This document shows positions 18,911-28,876 of a stretch of DNA of 64,000 nucleotides, piece after piece. Source of the DNA: Paraburkholderia sp. CNPSo 3274 (GTDB lineage: Bacteria; Pseudomonadota; Gammaproteobacteria; Burkholderiales; Burkholderiaceae); contig NZ_JAMBPR010000015.1 of the NCBI RefSeq assembly GCF_024206475.1, forward strand, positions 1 to 64,000. Direction: 5' to 3'. The notes beneath the pieces were generated by a model, which saw nothing but the letters and a program-made list of their open reading frames with translations, did not search any database and had not been told where the DNA came from. Each line of letters starts with the position of its first letter. The first letter of the stretch is position 1. The translations under genes were made by a program, and so were the position numbers.

Positions 18911-21352
18911 GTGAGCAACCTCAATATTCGCAAGGTGGCCGTGCTCGGCGCCGGCGTGATGGGCGCGCAGATCGCCGCGCACCTGATCAACGCCCGCGTG
19001 CCCGTGCTGCTGTTCGATCTGCCCGCGAAAGAAGGCCCGAAGAACGCCATCGCGCTGAAGGCGATCGAGACCCTCAAGAAGCTCTCGCCCGCGCCGTTCG
19101 GCGTGAAGGACGACGCGCAATACATCACGCCCGCGAACTACGAAGACGACATCGCCAAGCTCGCGGAATGCGACGTGGTGATCGAGGCGATCGCCGAACG
19201 CATGGACTGGAAGCACGACCTCTACAAGAAGGTCGCGCCGCACCTCGGCCCGAACGCGATTTTCGCGACCAATACCTCGGGCCTGTCGATCACCGAACTC
19301 TCGCATGGCTTCGACGATGCATTGAAGACGCGCTTCTGCGGTGTGCACTTCTTCAACCCGCCGCGCTACATGCACCTCGTCGAGCTGATTCCGACGTCGC
19401 AAACGAAGCCCGAAATCCTCGACCAGCTCGAATCGTTCCTCACGAGCGTGGTCGGCAAGGGCGTGGTGCGCGCGAAGGACACGCCGAACTTCATCGCAAA
19501 CCGCGTGGGCGTGTTCTCGATCCTCGCGGTGATCGCCGAGGCGAAGAAGTTCGGTCTGCGTTTCGACGAAGTCGATGACCTCACGGGCGCGCGCCTTGGC
19601 CGCGCGAAGTCGGCGACGTTCCGCACGGCGGACGTCGTGGGTCTCGACACGATGGCGCACGTCATCAAAACGATGCAGGACAACCTGAAGGATGATCCGT
19701 TCTTCCCGGTCTACGAGACGCCGGCGGTGCTCGCGGGTCTCGTGGCGAAGGGCGCGCTCGGCCAGAAGACGGGCGGCGGTTTCTATCGCAAGGAAGGCAA
19801 GTCGATCAAGGTGCTCGACGCCAACACGGGCGAGTACGTCGACGGCGGCGGCAAGGCCGACGATCTGGTGGGCCGCATCCTCAAGCGTCCGCCCGCCGAG
19901 CGCCTGAAGCTCCTGCGCGAAACGCAGCATCCGCAAGCGCAGTTCCTGTGGTCGATCTTCCGCGACGTGTTCCACTACATCGGCGTGCATCTGCAGTCGA
20001 TCGCCGAGAACGCGCGTGATGTCGATCTCGCGATCCGCTGGGGCTTCGGCTGGAACGAAGGTCCGTTCGAAGGCTGGCAGGCCGCGGGCTGGAAGCAGGT
20101 CGCCGAGTGGGTGAAGGAAGACATCGACGCGGGCAAGGCGCTGTCGAATGCACCGCTGCCCGCCTGGGTGTTCGAAGGCCCGGTCGCGGCGAACGGCGGC
20201 GTGCATGGTGCGGAAGGTTCGTGGTCGCCCGCTGAAGCGCGCTTCGTGCCGCGCTCGAATCTGCCGGTGTACGAGCGTCAGGTATTCCGTGCGGCGCTGT
20301 TCGGTGAAACGAGCGCACGCGATCCGAAGACCTACGGCAAGACGCTGTTCGAGAACGACAACCTGCGCGCCTGGGTGGACGACCGCGCGGGCGAGGACGA
20401 CGTCGTCATCGTCTCGTACAAGAGCAAGATGAACACGATGGGCCCGGGCCTGCTCGACTCCCTCGTGAAGGCCATCGACATCGCGGAAGACGGCTACAAG
20501 GGCCTCGTGGTCTGGCAACCGACGTCGCTCAAGCTCGGCGCGCCGGGCGGTCCGTTCTCGGCAGGCGCGAACCTCGAAGAGGCGATGCCCGCGTTCATGA
20601 TGGGCGGCGCGAAGGGCATCGAGCCGTTCGTGAAGAAGTTCCAGGACACGATGCTGCGCGTGAAGTACGCGAACGTGCCGGTGATCACGGCGGTGTCGGG
20701 CATCGCGCTCGGCGGCGGCTGCGAAATCATGCTGCAAAGCGCGAAGCGCGTGGCGCATATCGAGAGCTATGTCGGTCTCGTGGAAGTGGGCGTGGGTCTC
20801 GTGCCCGCTGGCGGCGGCCTCAAGGAAGCGGCGATTCGCGCAGCCGAAGGCGCGCAGGCGATTGGCGCGGTACCGAGCGATCTGCTCCGGTTCCTGCAGA
20901 AGTCGTTCGAAAACGCCGCGATGGCGAAGGTTTCGGCCTCGGCGCACGAAGCACGCGCAATGGGCTACCTGAAACCTTCGGACACGATCGTCTTCAACGT
21001 GTTCGAACTGCTCGATACGGCGAAGAAGGAAGTGCGCGCACTGAGCGCCGCGGGCTACCGTCCGCCGCTGCGCGCGACGCAGATTCCGGTGGCGGGCCGC
21101 TCGGCGATCTCGACCATCAAGGCATCGCTCGTGAACATGCGCGACGGCCGCTTCATCAGCGATCACGACTTCCTGATCGCGAGCCGGATCGCGGAAGCGG
21201 TGTGCGGCGGCGATGTCGAGGCGGGCAGTCTCGTCGACGAAGAATGGCTGCTCAAGCTCGAGCGCCGCGCCTTCGTCGATCTGCTCGGCACGCAGAAGAC
21301 TCAGGAACGCATCATGGGCATGCTGCAAACCGGCAAGCCGGTGCGCAACTAA
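18911..21352 (+). CDS. 3-hydroxyacyl-CoA dehydrogenase / enoyl-CoA hydratase fusion, FadN-type order
   Basis: This 813-residue bifunctional enzyme performs the hydration and second oxidation steps of beta-oxidation. The dehydrogenase comes first: NAD loop AVLGAGVMGAQIA from residue ~10 and the catalytic His146 in GVHFFNPPRYMHLVE. A crotonase-like domain begins near residue 500 (FSAGANLEEA, SGIALGGGCEIMLQS). This is opposite to FadB/FadJ and like Bacillus FadN. A GTG start at 18911 is preceded by a strong GGAGG at 18900-18904; the upstream open frame to 18842 lacks such a site. The thiolase gene follows after 34 bp. Confidence 0.92.
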   Translation: MSNLNIRKVAVLGAGVMGAQIAAHLINARVPVLLFDLPAKEGPKNAIALKAIETLKKLSPAPFGVKDDAQYITPANYEDDIAKLAECDVVIEAIAERMDWKHDLYKKVAPHLGPNAIFATNTSGLSITELSHGFDDALKTRFCGVHFFNPPRYMHLVELIPTSQTKPEILDQLESFLTSVVGKGVVRAKDTPNFIANRVGVFSILAVIAEAKKFGLRFDEVDDLTGARLGRAKSATFRTADVVGLDTMAHVIKTMQDNLKDDPFFPVYETPAVLAGLVAKGALGQKTGGGFYRKEGKSIKVLDANTGEYVDGGGKADDLVGRILKRPPAERLKLLRETQHPQAQFLWSIFRDVFHYIGVHLQSIAENARDVDLAIRWGFGWNEGPFEGWQAAGWKQVAEWVKEDIDAGKALSNAPLPAWVFEGPVAANGGVHGAEGSWSPAEARFVPRSNLPVYERQVFRAALFGETSARDPKTYGKTLFENDNLRAWVDDRAGEDDVVIVSYKSKMNTMGPGLLDSLVKAIDIAEDGYKGLVVWQPTSLKLGAPGGPFSAGANLEEAMPAFMMGGAKGIEPFVKKFQDTMLRVKYANVPVITAVSGIALGGGCEIMLQSAKRVAHIESYVGLVEVGVGLVPAGGGLKEAAIRAAEGAQAIGAVPSDLLRFLQKSFENAAMAKVSASAHEARAMGYLKPSDTIVFNVFELLDTAKKEVRALSAAGYRPPLRATQIPVAGRSAISTIKASLVNMRDGRFISDHDFLIASRIAEAVCGGDVEAGSLVDEEWLLKLERRAFVDLLGTQKTQERIMGMLQTGKPVRN

Positions 21353-21386
21353 GCGGCACGACGCACACCAGATACTGGAGTAAGAG

Positions 21387-22586
21387 ATGAGCAAACAGTT
21401 GCAGGACGCATACATCGTCGCCGCGAGCCGCACGCCCATCGGCAAGGCGCCGCGCGGCGTGTTCAGGAACACCCGCCCGGACGAGCTGCTGGTTCACGCG
21501 ATCAAGTCGGCCGTGGCGCAGGTGCCGGGCCTCGACACGAGCGTGATCGAAGACGCCATCGTCGGCTGCGCGATTCCGGAAGCTGAGCAGGGCCTGAACG
21601 TGGCGCGTATTGGCGCGCTGCTCGCGGGTTTGCCGCAGAGCGTGGGCGGCGTGACCGTCAACCGCTTCTGCGCGTCCGGCCTCACGGCGCTCGCGATGGC
21701 CGCGGACCGCATCCGCGTGGGCGAGTCCGACGCGATGATCGCGGGCGGCTGCGAGTCGATGAGCATGGTGCCGATGATGGGCAACAAGCCGTCGCTCTCG
21801 CCGCATATCTTCGATCGCAACGAAGACGTTGGTATTGCTTACGGCATGGGTCTGACCGCCGAGAAGGTCGCGGAGCGCTGGAAGGTGAGCCGCGAAGCGC
21901 AGGACGCGTTCTCGGTTGAATCGCATCGCCGCGCGCTCGCCGCGCAACAGGCCGGCGAATTCAAGGACGAAATCGCGCCGTACACGCTCGTCGAGCGTTT
22001 CCCGGATCTCGCAACGGGCGAAGTGAAGGTGAAGGAGCGTTTGATCGAGCTGGACGAAGGCCCGCGCGCCGATACGACGCTCGAAGGCCTCGCGAAACTG
22101 CGCGCGGTGTTCGCGAACAAGGGCTCGGTCACGGCCGGCAACAGCTCGCAGACTTCGGATGGCGCGGGCGCGCTGATCGTCGTCTCCGAGAAGATGCTCA
22201 AGCAGTTCAACCTCACGCCGCTCGCGCGTTTCGTGAGCTTCGCGGTGCGCGGCGTGCCGCCGGAGATCATGGGCATCGGTCCGAAGGAAGCGATTCCGGC
22301 GGCGCTGAAGGCCGCGGGCCTGAAGCAGGACGATCTCGACTGGATCGAGCTGAACGAAGCGTTCGCCGCGCAGTCGCTGGCGGTGATCCAGGACCTCGGC
22401 CTCGATCCTTCGAAGATCAATCCGCTTGGCGGCGCGATTGCGCTGGGCCACCCGCTCGGCGCGACGGGCGCGATCCGCGCCTCGACGGTCGTGCACGGCC
22501 TGCGCCGCCGCAACTACAAGTACGGCATGGTGACGATGTGCGTCGGCACCGGCATGGGTGCGGCGGGCATCATCGAGCGGCTGTAA
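21387..22586 (+). CDS. Acetyl-CoA C-acyltransferase (thiolase)
   Basis: This 399-residue type-II thiolase cleaves 3-ketoacyl-CoA to acetyl-CoA and a shortened acyl-CoA. The nucleophilic Cys95 is in NRFCASG, His355 in GGAIALGHPLG and Cys385 in MCVGTGMG, with NEAFAAQ also present. The GGAG at 21377-21380 supports the ATG. It lies 34 bp after the fused dehydrogenase/hydratase, so the two probably form a FadN/FadA-like pair. A terminator-like hairpin follows it. Confidence 0.94.
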   Translation: MSKQLQDAYIVAASRTPIGKAPRGVFRNTRPDELLVHAIKSAVAQVPGLDTSVIEDAIVGCAIPEAEQGLNVARIGALLAGLPQSVGGVTVNRFCASGLTALAMAADRIRVGESDAMIAGGCESMSMVPMMGNKPSLSPHIFDRNEDVGIAYGMGLTAEKVAERWKVSREAQDAFSVESHRRALAAQQAGEFKDEIAPYTLVERFPDLATGEVKVKERLIELDEGPRADTTLEGLAKLRAVFANKGSVTAGNSSQTSDGAGALIVVSEKMLKQFNLTPLARFVSFAVRGVPPEIMGIGPKEAIPAALKAAGLKQDDLDWIELNEAFAAQSLAVIQDLGLDPSKINPLGGAIALGHPLGATGAIRASTVVHGLRRRNYKYGMVTMCVGTGMGAAGIIERL

Positions 22587-22620
22587 GCGTTCGTCTGATC
22601 AGCGCTTCGGCGTTATCGAC

Positions 22621-22657
22621 ACGGTTCGCAGACTTCGCGGTTTGCGGACCGTTTTTC
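22621..22657 (+). terminator. Rho-independent terminator after the thiolase gene
   Basis: ACGGTTCGCA (22621-22630) pairs with TGCGGACCGT (22643-22652), with one G-U pair, and a run of T follows. It would separate the crotonase gene from the operon or attenuate its expression. Confidence 0.75.
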
Positions 22658-22689
22658 GTATCACGATTGGGATTCGAGGAGACAGCCAC

Positions 22690-23460
22690 ATGAGCAACGA
22701 AATCCTTGCAGCACACGAAAACGGCGTGCTCACGATCACCATCGACCGGCCCGCGCGCAAGAACGCGCTCACGCCCGCGATGTATCAGGCGATCACCGAC
22801 GCGCTCACCGGAGCGAACGAAGACGCCTCGGTACGCGCGGTGCTGTTGCGCGGCCACGCCGAGATCTTCACGGCCGGCAACGACATCGAAGACTTCCTGA
22901 AGGGTCCGCCCGCTGGCGCCGATTCGCCCGTGATCCGCTTTCTCGACTCCATCGCGGCTTTTGAGAAACCGCTCGTCGCCGCGGTAAAAGGGCCGGCGAT
23001 CGGTGTGGGGACGACGCTGCTGTTGCATTGCGACATGGTCTATGCGGCCGACAACGCGCGTTTTGCCGTGCCGTTCGCGCAACTCGGGCTGTGCCCCGAA
23101 GCGGCTTCGTCGCTGCTGCTGCCGCGCATTGCGGGCCACCAGGGCGCGGCGGAAAAGCTGCTCCTCGGCGAGACCTTCGATGCGGCGGAAGCGCATCGCA
23201 TGGGCTTCGTGAACCGCGTGCTGCCGGCGGCCGAACTCGACGCGTTCGTTAGCGGCCAACTGGCGAAGCTCGTGGCGCTGCCCGCCTCGTCGCTGCGCGT
23301 GACGAAGTCGCTTATGAAGCGCGCGGATACGCACGAGATCAAGACGCGCATGAGCGAAGAGTTCGTGCACTTCGGCAAGATGCTGCTCGCACCCGAAGCA
23401 CGCGAGGCGTTCACGGCTTTCCTCGAAAAGCGCAAGCCGGATTTCCGGCAGTTCGACTAA
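22690..23460 (+). CDS. Enoyl-CoA hydratase/isomerase family protein
   Basis: This 256-residue crotonase-fold protein stabilises an acyl-CoA enolate. The oxyanion-hole segments are FTAGNDIEDF and AVKGPAIGVGTTLLLHCD. FAQLGLCPEAASSLLLPRI covers the usual acid/base region with one evident Glu, which would suit either a hydratase or an enoyl-CoA isomerase. The open frame extends to 22558 inside the thiolase end; the ATG at 22690 (MSNEILAAHENG) is chosen. It closes the beta-oxidation cluster and is convergent with fdhD, 15 bp away. Confidence 0.88.
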   Translation: MSNEILAAHENGVLTITIDRPARKNALTPAMYQAITDALTGANEDASVRAVLLRGHAEIFTAGNDIEDFLKGPPAGADSPVIRFLDSIAAFEKPLVAAVKGPAIGVGTTLLLHCDMVYAADNARFAVPFAQLGLCPEAASSLLLPRIAGHQGAAEKLLLGETFDAAEAHRMGFVNRVLPAAELDAFVSGQLAKLVALPASSLRVTKSLMKRADTHEIKTRMSEEFVHFGKMLLAPEAREAFTAFLEKRKPDFRQFD

Positions 23461-23475
23461 GCCGCGCCTCGCGAC

Positions 23476-24345
23476 TCAGGCCGTTTCGTAATCGACGTAC
23501 CCGGACTCGCGGCAAAAGCTCACGAGCCGCAGTCCGGCGCGCTTTGCAATGGCGATGGCAAGCGAGGAGGGCGCCGAGATCGTCGCGACCATCGGAATGC
23601 CCACGCGCGCGGCCTTGCGCACCAGTTCGTAGCTCGCGCGGCTCGAGAGGAAGACGAAGCCCTGCTGCGTGTCAGCGCGTTCCATCACGAGCTGGCCGAT
23701 GAGTTTGTCGAGCGCGTTGTGGCGGCCCACGTCCTCGAAGGCGCGCAGGATCGCGCCGTTTTCGTCGCACCACGCGGCTGCGTGGAGGCCGCCGGTGAGC
23801 TTCGTGAGCGCCTGATGCTGCGGCAGTTCGCGTGCGGCGCGCGCGATGGCGTCGGGCGCGAGGCGCGCGGCGAAGCCCGTATCGGGCACCTGCTCGGGTT
23901 CGAGATCGAGCAGGTCGATGCTCTCGATGCCGCACACGCCGCAGCCGCTGCGCCCGGCGAGTGCGCGGCGCTTTTCCTTCAGTTCGACGAACGCCTGCTG
24001 CACCACCGTGAGGTGAACTTCGGCATGCGGCAGATCCGACTCTGCATGCCAGTACACCTCGATGTCCTGAATGTCCGCGTTGCGCCCGACAATGCCTTCG
24101 GAGATCGCGAAGCCCACGGCGAACGCTTCGAGGTCGCGCGGCGTGCACATCATGACCGCGTGCGAAATACCGTTGAAGACGAGCGCGACGGGCCATTCCT
24201 GGCCCACGTGGTCCTCACGCGTTTCCACGCCGCCGCCGCGGTGCCGATGCACGCGCAATTCGATGGCGCCAGGCTGGCCTTCGGTTTCGAGGGGATGCAC
24301 CGGCGGATTCGTCGTCGTGATCTGCGGCCGGTTTGCGGTGCTCAT
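23476..24345 (-). CDS. fdhD: Sulfurtransferase FdhD for formate dehydrogenase maturation
   Basis: This 289-residue protein moves sulfur from a cysteine desulfurase to the Mo cofactor of formate dehydrogenase. The persulfide-carrying pair is C135-x-x-C138 in GRSGCGVCGI, with CTPRDLEAFAVGFA, FEDVGRHNALDK and SRASYE also diagnostic. A TTG at 24375 would lengthen it by ten Thr/Pro-rich residues; the ATG at 24345 is preferred. No formate dehydrogenase subunit is in the window. It is divergent from a nitrate-reductase-associated gene. Confidence 0.94.
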   Translation of the reverse strand: MSTANRPQITTTNPPVHPLETEGQPGAIELRVHRHRGGGVETREDHVGQEWPVALVFNGISHAVMMCTPRDLEAFAVGFAISEGIVGRNADIQDIEVYWHAESDLPHAEVHLTVVQQAFVELKEKRRALAGRSGCGVCGIESIDLLDLEPEQVPDTGFAARLAPDAIARAARELPQHQALTKLTGGLHAAAWCDENGAILRAFEDVGRHNALDKLIGQLVMERADTQQGFVFLSSRASYELVRKAARVGIPMVATISAPSSLAIAIAKRAGLRLVSFCRESGYVDYETA

Positions 24346-24508
24346 TGGCGTGGGGGTTGGGGTGGTCAAGCGCAAAACTCCATTGGTCCTTGTGCGGCGC
24401 GGTACCGCAGCGCCGCCGGGGGACAGCGGGGCCGCGCCGCGCGCGGAAGGTTCTAAAATACCTCAAGCGGGCCGCCCGCGCTTATGTCCGCCTCGCGAGG
24501 ATACCGTC

Positions 24509-24991
24509 ATGGCATTGAACGAAGCTCCGCTGCTTTTCCGGTTCGAGGTCGACTCGTCGGAAAACCTCACCTATATCCCGATGTGCGTGCGCTTCAACCT
24601 GGATCGCTTTGGTCTGCGCATTTCTCTCGCGCAATGGCAGTTGCTGCCCTATGAGGACCGCCGGCTGCTGGCGTGTTTCCCCGTGGACGAGGACACGCAA
24701 ATCGAGCCCAATTTCGACCACGCGCTCTTCGAGATGATGCGCACGCACGCGAACGTCGAACCCGAATGGTTCGCTCCCGAAGAAGCGCCCGCCTGGCGCG
24801 ACGTGAACGCGGTGCCGGGCGGCGTTGCGCTTCAGTCCGAGCTTGCCAGCCTGCAGGCGCCCGGCCTCGAAGACTGGGCGCAGCTCGACCCGTTCCAGCG
24901 CTACGTGCTTGCGAAGCTCGCGCGCAAACCCGAGAGCAATCACGACTTCGCGCCGGCGATGCACGAGTTCGGGCTGGCGGTGTCGCGGTGA
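24509..24991 (+). CDS. Nitrate reductase-associated family protein
   Basis: This 160-residue protein resembles the Nitr_red_assoc family found beside assimilatory nitrate reductase genes in many bacteria. Recognisable parts are FRFEVDSSENLTYIPMCVR and VRFNLDRFGLRISLAQWQLLP (overlapping), plus QRYVLAKLARKPESNHDF near the C-terminus. Its biochemical role is unknown. The open frame extends to 24071, antisense to fdhD, so the ATG at 24509 is chosen. A TAAAAT hexamer at 24454-24459 may be a -10 box. It shares a divergent control region with fdhD, another molybdoenzyme-related gene. Confidence 0.78.
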   Translation: MALNEAPLLFRFEVDSSENLTYIPMCVRFNLDRFGLRISLAQWQLLPYEDRRLLACFPVDEDTQIEPNFDHALFEMMRTHANVEPEWFAPEEAPAWRDVNAVPGGVALQSELASLQAPGLEDWAQLDPFQRYVLAKLARKPESNHDFAPAMHEFGLAVSR

Positions 24992-25060
24992 TTTTTACCG
25001 GCTGCTTCCCGCCGATCCTGCCCGCCACGATTCACCGCCGATCCATACCCGATTCCCGCT

Positions 25061-25096
25061 AACCGCGGCTGCCTCGCGCGCCGCCGCGGGTTTTTT
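25061..25096 (+). terminator. Rho-independent terminator
   Basis: CCGCGGC (25063-25069) pairs with GCCGCGG (25083-25089), flanked by AA and a T6 run at 25091-25096. It follows the nitrate-reductase-associated gene. Confidence 0.75.
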
Positions 25097-25240
25097 CCGC
25101 TCCTTTCTCCACATTTACCCTCAAGACCAGGCCGGCCCTGCCGTTATTTCGGGTTGGCGCGTCAGGCGCCGACCGGTCGCGCGCAGTCGTGACCCATCAT
25201 CCCGCGCTCACGGCGCGGGCGCGAACGACGCTCGGCATTC

Positions 25241-28200
25241 ATGAACCTTCTTTTTTCGAAGCGCCAACTCATCAATCTGGTCGTCGTCGCGGCGGCCGTT
25301 GGCGCGAACGCTTTTGTCGCGTGGACGCAGATCGACGGTCAGCGCCAGATCGACCTGCGCGCGAGCCAGGCTGCGACGATCCGTCACGACCTCGACCGCT
25401 ATCGCGATGCGCTTGGCAGCGGCGTGAGCGCGCTGGGCCGTTTCGCAGTGCAGGGCCAGCCGGAGTCAGCCGCCGCGCACGACGCGCGCGCCGCCGTGCT
25501 CGACGCAACCGCCCGCGCACTGCGCGCGGAGCTGGCCGGCAACGCCGACCTCGCAGCCCGATTCGACGCGTTCGCAGGACAGGCCAGCGCGATTGCGAGC
25601 GAGATCGACGTGACGCTTGCGCGCGCCGAGCAACGCGTTGCCGACGAGAGCGGGCAGGCTGCCGTGGCGGCGGGGGCGAGCGGGACCGCGGCAGCACAGG
25701 CTGTGCCGGCTGAAGGCGCGGCCAGTCAGGAATTCGGCACGGCAATGCCCGCGAATGCCGCGCGCTCGCCCGCGGCGCCGTGGGGCGCGCGCGAGGCGCT
25801 CGCCCACAACGCTGCCGCCGCGAAGACGGTTCAACTCGGGAGCGCCGCAGACGCGCGCATGGCCGGTCATGTCGTGACCGGCACGATCTTGCCGCTGCAC
25901 GCCGCGGCGGATGGGGCGGCGAGCGCCGTGACGCTAGATACGCTCACGGTGGCGCCGACTGTCGAGAACGGCGCGGCAAACGGCGCGGCAAACGGCGCCC
26001 AGAACCCCATCGCGGCGATCGCTGCGCTGCCTGACCCGGCAACGCCAACGCCCGCCGCAGTGCCCGCAGCCGGGGCCGCAACGCCGTCGCCCGCGACTGC
26101 CGCGTGGCTCGCCGGCGAATACATCCGCATCGACAACCTCGTGGACCAGCTCGACGGGCAACTCGCGTCGCTGCAACGCGCGGAGGATTTGGCCCTCGCC
26201 GCCGCGCTCGCCGACTCGGCGCGCTCGGGCGGCCGCGCGCTGTTGCTGCTGATCGTGACGATGCTCGCGGGCGCGACGCTCCTCATCTACACGTTCGGCG
26301 CGCGCGAGAGCGCTGCACGCGAGAAGCTGCGCGCCGTGAGCGGCATGCGCCTGCGCAGCGAGCGCTTTCAGGGTCTGTTCGACGCGCATCCGGTGCCGAT
26401 GTACGTGTTCGACCGCGAGACGCTGCGCTTTCTCGCCGTGAACGCCGCCGCGATCCAGCAGTACGGCTACAGCGAGGAAGAGTTCCTCACGATGACGATC
26501 CGCGCTATCCGTCCCGCTGAGGATGTCTCGCGCCTCGAGCAACACCTCACGCGTTCGGACATGCTCACGCAGAACGTGCGCATGATGGCCGGCATCTGGC
26601 ACCATCGCCGCCGCGACGGCTCGATCATCAGCGCCGACATCTCGCATCACTCGCTCACCTTCCTCGGCCGCGACGCCGTGTTCGTGCTCGCCGACGACGT
26701 GACCGAACAGATCAAGGCCGAAGCGGAGGCGCAGCGCTCGAACCAGATGCTCGAGTCGGTGATCGACAACATCCCGCAGCGTATCTTCTGGAAGGACGCA
26801 CAGTCGCGCTATCTCGGCTGCAACATGACCTTCGCGCGCGACGCGGGCCTCGCGTACCCAGAACAGATCATCGGCAAGTCCGACGACGATCTGCCGTGGC
26901 GCGCCTATGCCGACGGCATGCGCGAACAGGACCGCGAGGTGATCGACTCGGGGCTGCCGCGCATCAACTACGAGGACAACCACACGATCGACGGCCTGCA
27001 CCGCACGACGCTTACGAGCAAGCTGCCGCTGCTCGACGGCGACGGCCGCGTGATCGGCGTGCTCGGCTCTTACTCGGACACCACCGAAAGCAAGCGCGCC
27101 GACCTCGCGCTGCGCCTGCAAAGCCGCGCGCTGGACGCGTGCGTGAACGCCATTCTGATCACCGCGCCGGGCCCGGGCGGCAGCAATCTGATCGAGTATG
27201 CGAATCCGGCGTTTCGCCGCATCACGGGCTTCGATCCGGCCGAGGTGATCGGCCAGGACTGCCGCCTCCTGCAGCGCGACGACCGCGATCAGGACGGCCT
27301 CATCGCCGTGCGCAAGGCGCTGCTGTCCAATCGCGAAGTGAGCGCCGTGCTGCGCAACTACCGCAAGGACGGTGCGCTCTTCTGGAACCAGCTGCTGATC
27401 GCGCCGGTGCCCGATCTCGATGGCCGCATCACGCATCACATCGGCATCATCAACGACGTGACCGAGCTGATCCGCTACCAGGAACAGCTCGAATACCAGG
27501 CGAACTACGACAGCCTCACGCTGCTGCCCAATCGCAACCTGCTGCGCGACCGTCTTCAGCACGCCCTGCTTGCGGCGCAGCGGCACGACACGGGCGTGGC
27601 CGTGGTGTTCATCGACCTCGACGGCTTCAAGAACGTCAACGACAGTCTCGGCCACAGCGTGGGCGACCGGCTGCTGGGTGTGGTGGCCGAGCGGCTCCAG
27701 CGCTGCACGCGCACGACCGACACGGTCGCGCGCCACGGCGGCGACGAGTTCGTGATCGTGCTCACCGACACCATCGACGAGAAGTCGCTGATCGGCTGGA
27801 TGGAGCGCGCGCGCGCGCTGATCTCGGAGCCGGTGTGGATCGACGGCACCGAGCTGTATGTAGGCTGCAGCATGGGCGCGAGCGTCTACCCGCAGGACGG
27901 CAACGATGCCGAAACGCTCATGAAGAAGGCCGACGTCGCGATGTACCGCGCGAAGGACATGGGCCGCAATACGTTCCAGTTCTTCGAGCCCGAAATGAAC
28001 GCGAATGTAGGGGCGCGCCTGAATCTGGAGCGGCGCCTGCGCCGGGCGCTGCGCGACAGCGAGTTCCTGCTGCACTACCAGCCGCAGGTGGAGATCGAGG
28101 GCGGGCGCATCATCGGCATGGAGGCGCTCGTGCGCTGGCGCGATCCCGAGGTCGGGCTCGTCTCGCCTGCGCAGTTCATTCCCGTGGCCGAGGAGAGCGG

Positions 28201-28819
28201 CCTGATCGGCCCGCTTTCCGACTGGGTGTTGCGCGAGGCCTGCCGGCAGAATCGCGCGTGGCAGCTTGCGGGGCTGCCGCCCGTGCGCGTGTCCGTGAAC
28301 TTCTCGGCGAAGACGTTCCACCAGCGCGACATTGCGCAACTCGTGAAGGACGTGCTGCAGGAGACCGGGCTGGAAGCCTGCTGGCTCGAAATCGAGCTGA
28401 CCGAGAGCACGCTCATGCGCAATGCCGAAGAAGCCGTGTCGATGTTGAACGAGCTGCACGCGCTGGGCATCGGCATTGCCATCGACGACTTCGGCACCGG
28501 CTATTCGAGCCTGAGCTACCTGAAGCGTCTGCCGGTGGACCGGCTCAAGATCGACCGCTCGTTCGTGGCCGACATCGGCACGAGCAGCGACGACGAAACG
28601 ATCACGGCGGCCATCATCGCGCTTGCGCACGAGTTGCAGTTGCAGGTGATCGCGGAAGGGGTGGAGACCTCGGCGCAGTTCGCCTTCTTGCGCGAGCGCG
28701 CGTGCGACGAGCTGCAAGGCTACTTCTTCGCGCCGCCACTGCCCGGCGACGAGGCGGCGGCGCTCTTGCGCGCAAGCGCTACGTACGAGGACGCGCCTGG
28801 GCTTGCGTGGACGGTTTGA
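25241..28819 (+). CDS. PAS-PAS-PAS-GGDEF-EAL c-di-GMP turnover protein
   Basis: This 1192-residue membrane signalling protein has transmembrane helices at about 9-28 and 330-350, bracketing a ~300-residue Ala-rich region, presumably periplasmic. Three PAS domains follow (about 375-485, 502-615, 630-745). The GGDEF domain has an intact HGGDEF near 832, with an RTTD inhibitory-site motif just before it. The EAL domain starts near 935 and keeps [23 protein letters not shown] and AEGVET, so phosphodiesterase activity is expected. Cyclase activity is also possible. The signal sensed is unknown. Confidence 0.93.
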   Translation: MNLLFSKRQLINLVVVAAAVGANAFVAWTQIDGQRQIDLRASQAATIRHDLDRYRDALGSGVSALGRFAVQGQPESAAAHDARAAVLDATARALRAELAGNADLAARFDAFAGQASAIASEIDVTLARAEQRVADESGQAAVAAGASGTAAAQAVPAEGAASQEFGTAMPANAARSPAAPWGAREALAHNAAAAKTVQLGSAADARMAGHVVTGTILPLHAAADGAASAVTLDTLTVAPTVENGAANGAANGAQNPIAAIAALPDPATPTPAAVPAAGAATPSPATAAWLAGEYIRIDNLVDQLDGQLASLQRAEDLALAAALADSARSGGRALLLLIVTMLAGATLLIYTFGARESAAREKLRAVSGMRLRSERFQGLFDAHPVPMYVFDRETLRFLAVNAAAIQQYGYSEEEFLTMTIRAIRPAEDVSRLEQHLTRSDMLTQNVRMMAGIWHHRRRDGSIISADISHHSLTFLGRDAVFVLADDVTEQIKAEAEAQRSNQMLESVIDNIPQRIFWKDAQSRYLGCNMTFARDAGLAYPEQIIGKSDDDLPWRAYADGMREQDREVIDSGLPRINYEDNHTIDGLHRTTLTSKLPLLDGDGRVIGVLGSYSDTTESKRADLALRLQSRALDACVNAILITAPGPGGSNLIEYANPAFRRITGFDPAEVIGQDCRLLQRDDRDQDGLIAVRKALLSNREVSAVLRNYRKDGALFWNQLLIAPVPDLDGRITHHIGIINDVTELIRYQEQLEYQANYDSLTLLPNRNLLRDRLQHALLAAQRHDTGVAVVFIDLDGFKNVNDSLGHSVGDRLLGVVAERLQRCTRTTDTVARHGGDEFVIVLTDTIDEKSLIGWMERARALISEPVWIDGTELYVGCSMGASVYPQDGNDAETLMKKADVAMYRAKDMGRNTFQFFEPEMNANVGARLNLERRLRRALRDSEFLLHYQPQVEIEGGRIIGMEALVRWRDPEVGLVSPAQFIPVAEESGLIGPLSDWVLREACRQNRAWQLAGLPPVRVSVNFSAKTFHQRDIAQLVKDVLQETGLEACWLEIELTESTLMRNAEEAVSMLNELHALGIGIAIDDFGTGYSSLSYLKRLPVDRLKIDRSFVADIGTSSDDETITAAIIALAHELQLQVIAEGVETSAQFAFLRERACDELQGYFFAPPLPGDEAAALLRASATYEDAPGLAWTV
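25967..25998. repeat. Short in-frame tandem repeat in the sensor region
   Basis: The 12-base unit AACGGCGCGGCA occurs at 25967-25978 and 25979-25990, with a partial third copy to 25998. It encodes repeated Asn-Gly-Ala-Ala in the presumed periplasmic linker of the GGDEF-EAL protein. Confidence 0.7.
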
Positions 28820-28847
28820 GCCGGGTTTGAGCCGGGTTTGAGCCGAG
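28815..28847. repeat. Three 11-bp tandem repeats carrying stops in all three frames
   Basis: TTTGAGCCGGG is repeated at 28815, 28826 and 28837 (last copy one base different). The first copy contains the TGA stop of the GGDEF-EAL gene. Because the unit is 11 bp, the three TGA triplets fall in all three forward frames. Confidence 0.8.
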
Positions 28848-28876
28848 TGCAAGCGCCGGGGGCGCTTGCGGCCTGG

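Noticed and set aside
18872-21472. 866-codon open frame on the minus strand
   Set aside because: Antisense shadow of the fused hydroxyacyl-CoA dehydrogenase/hydratase gene; no motifs or ribosome-binding site.
25934-28852. 972-codon open frame on the minus strand
   Set aside because: Antisense shadow of the PAS-GGDEF-EAL gene.
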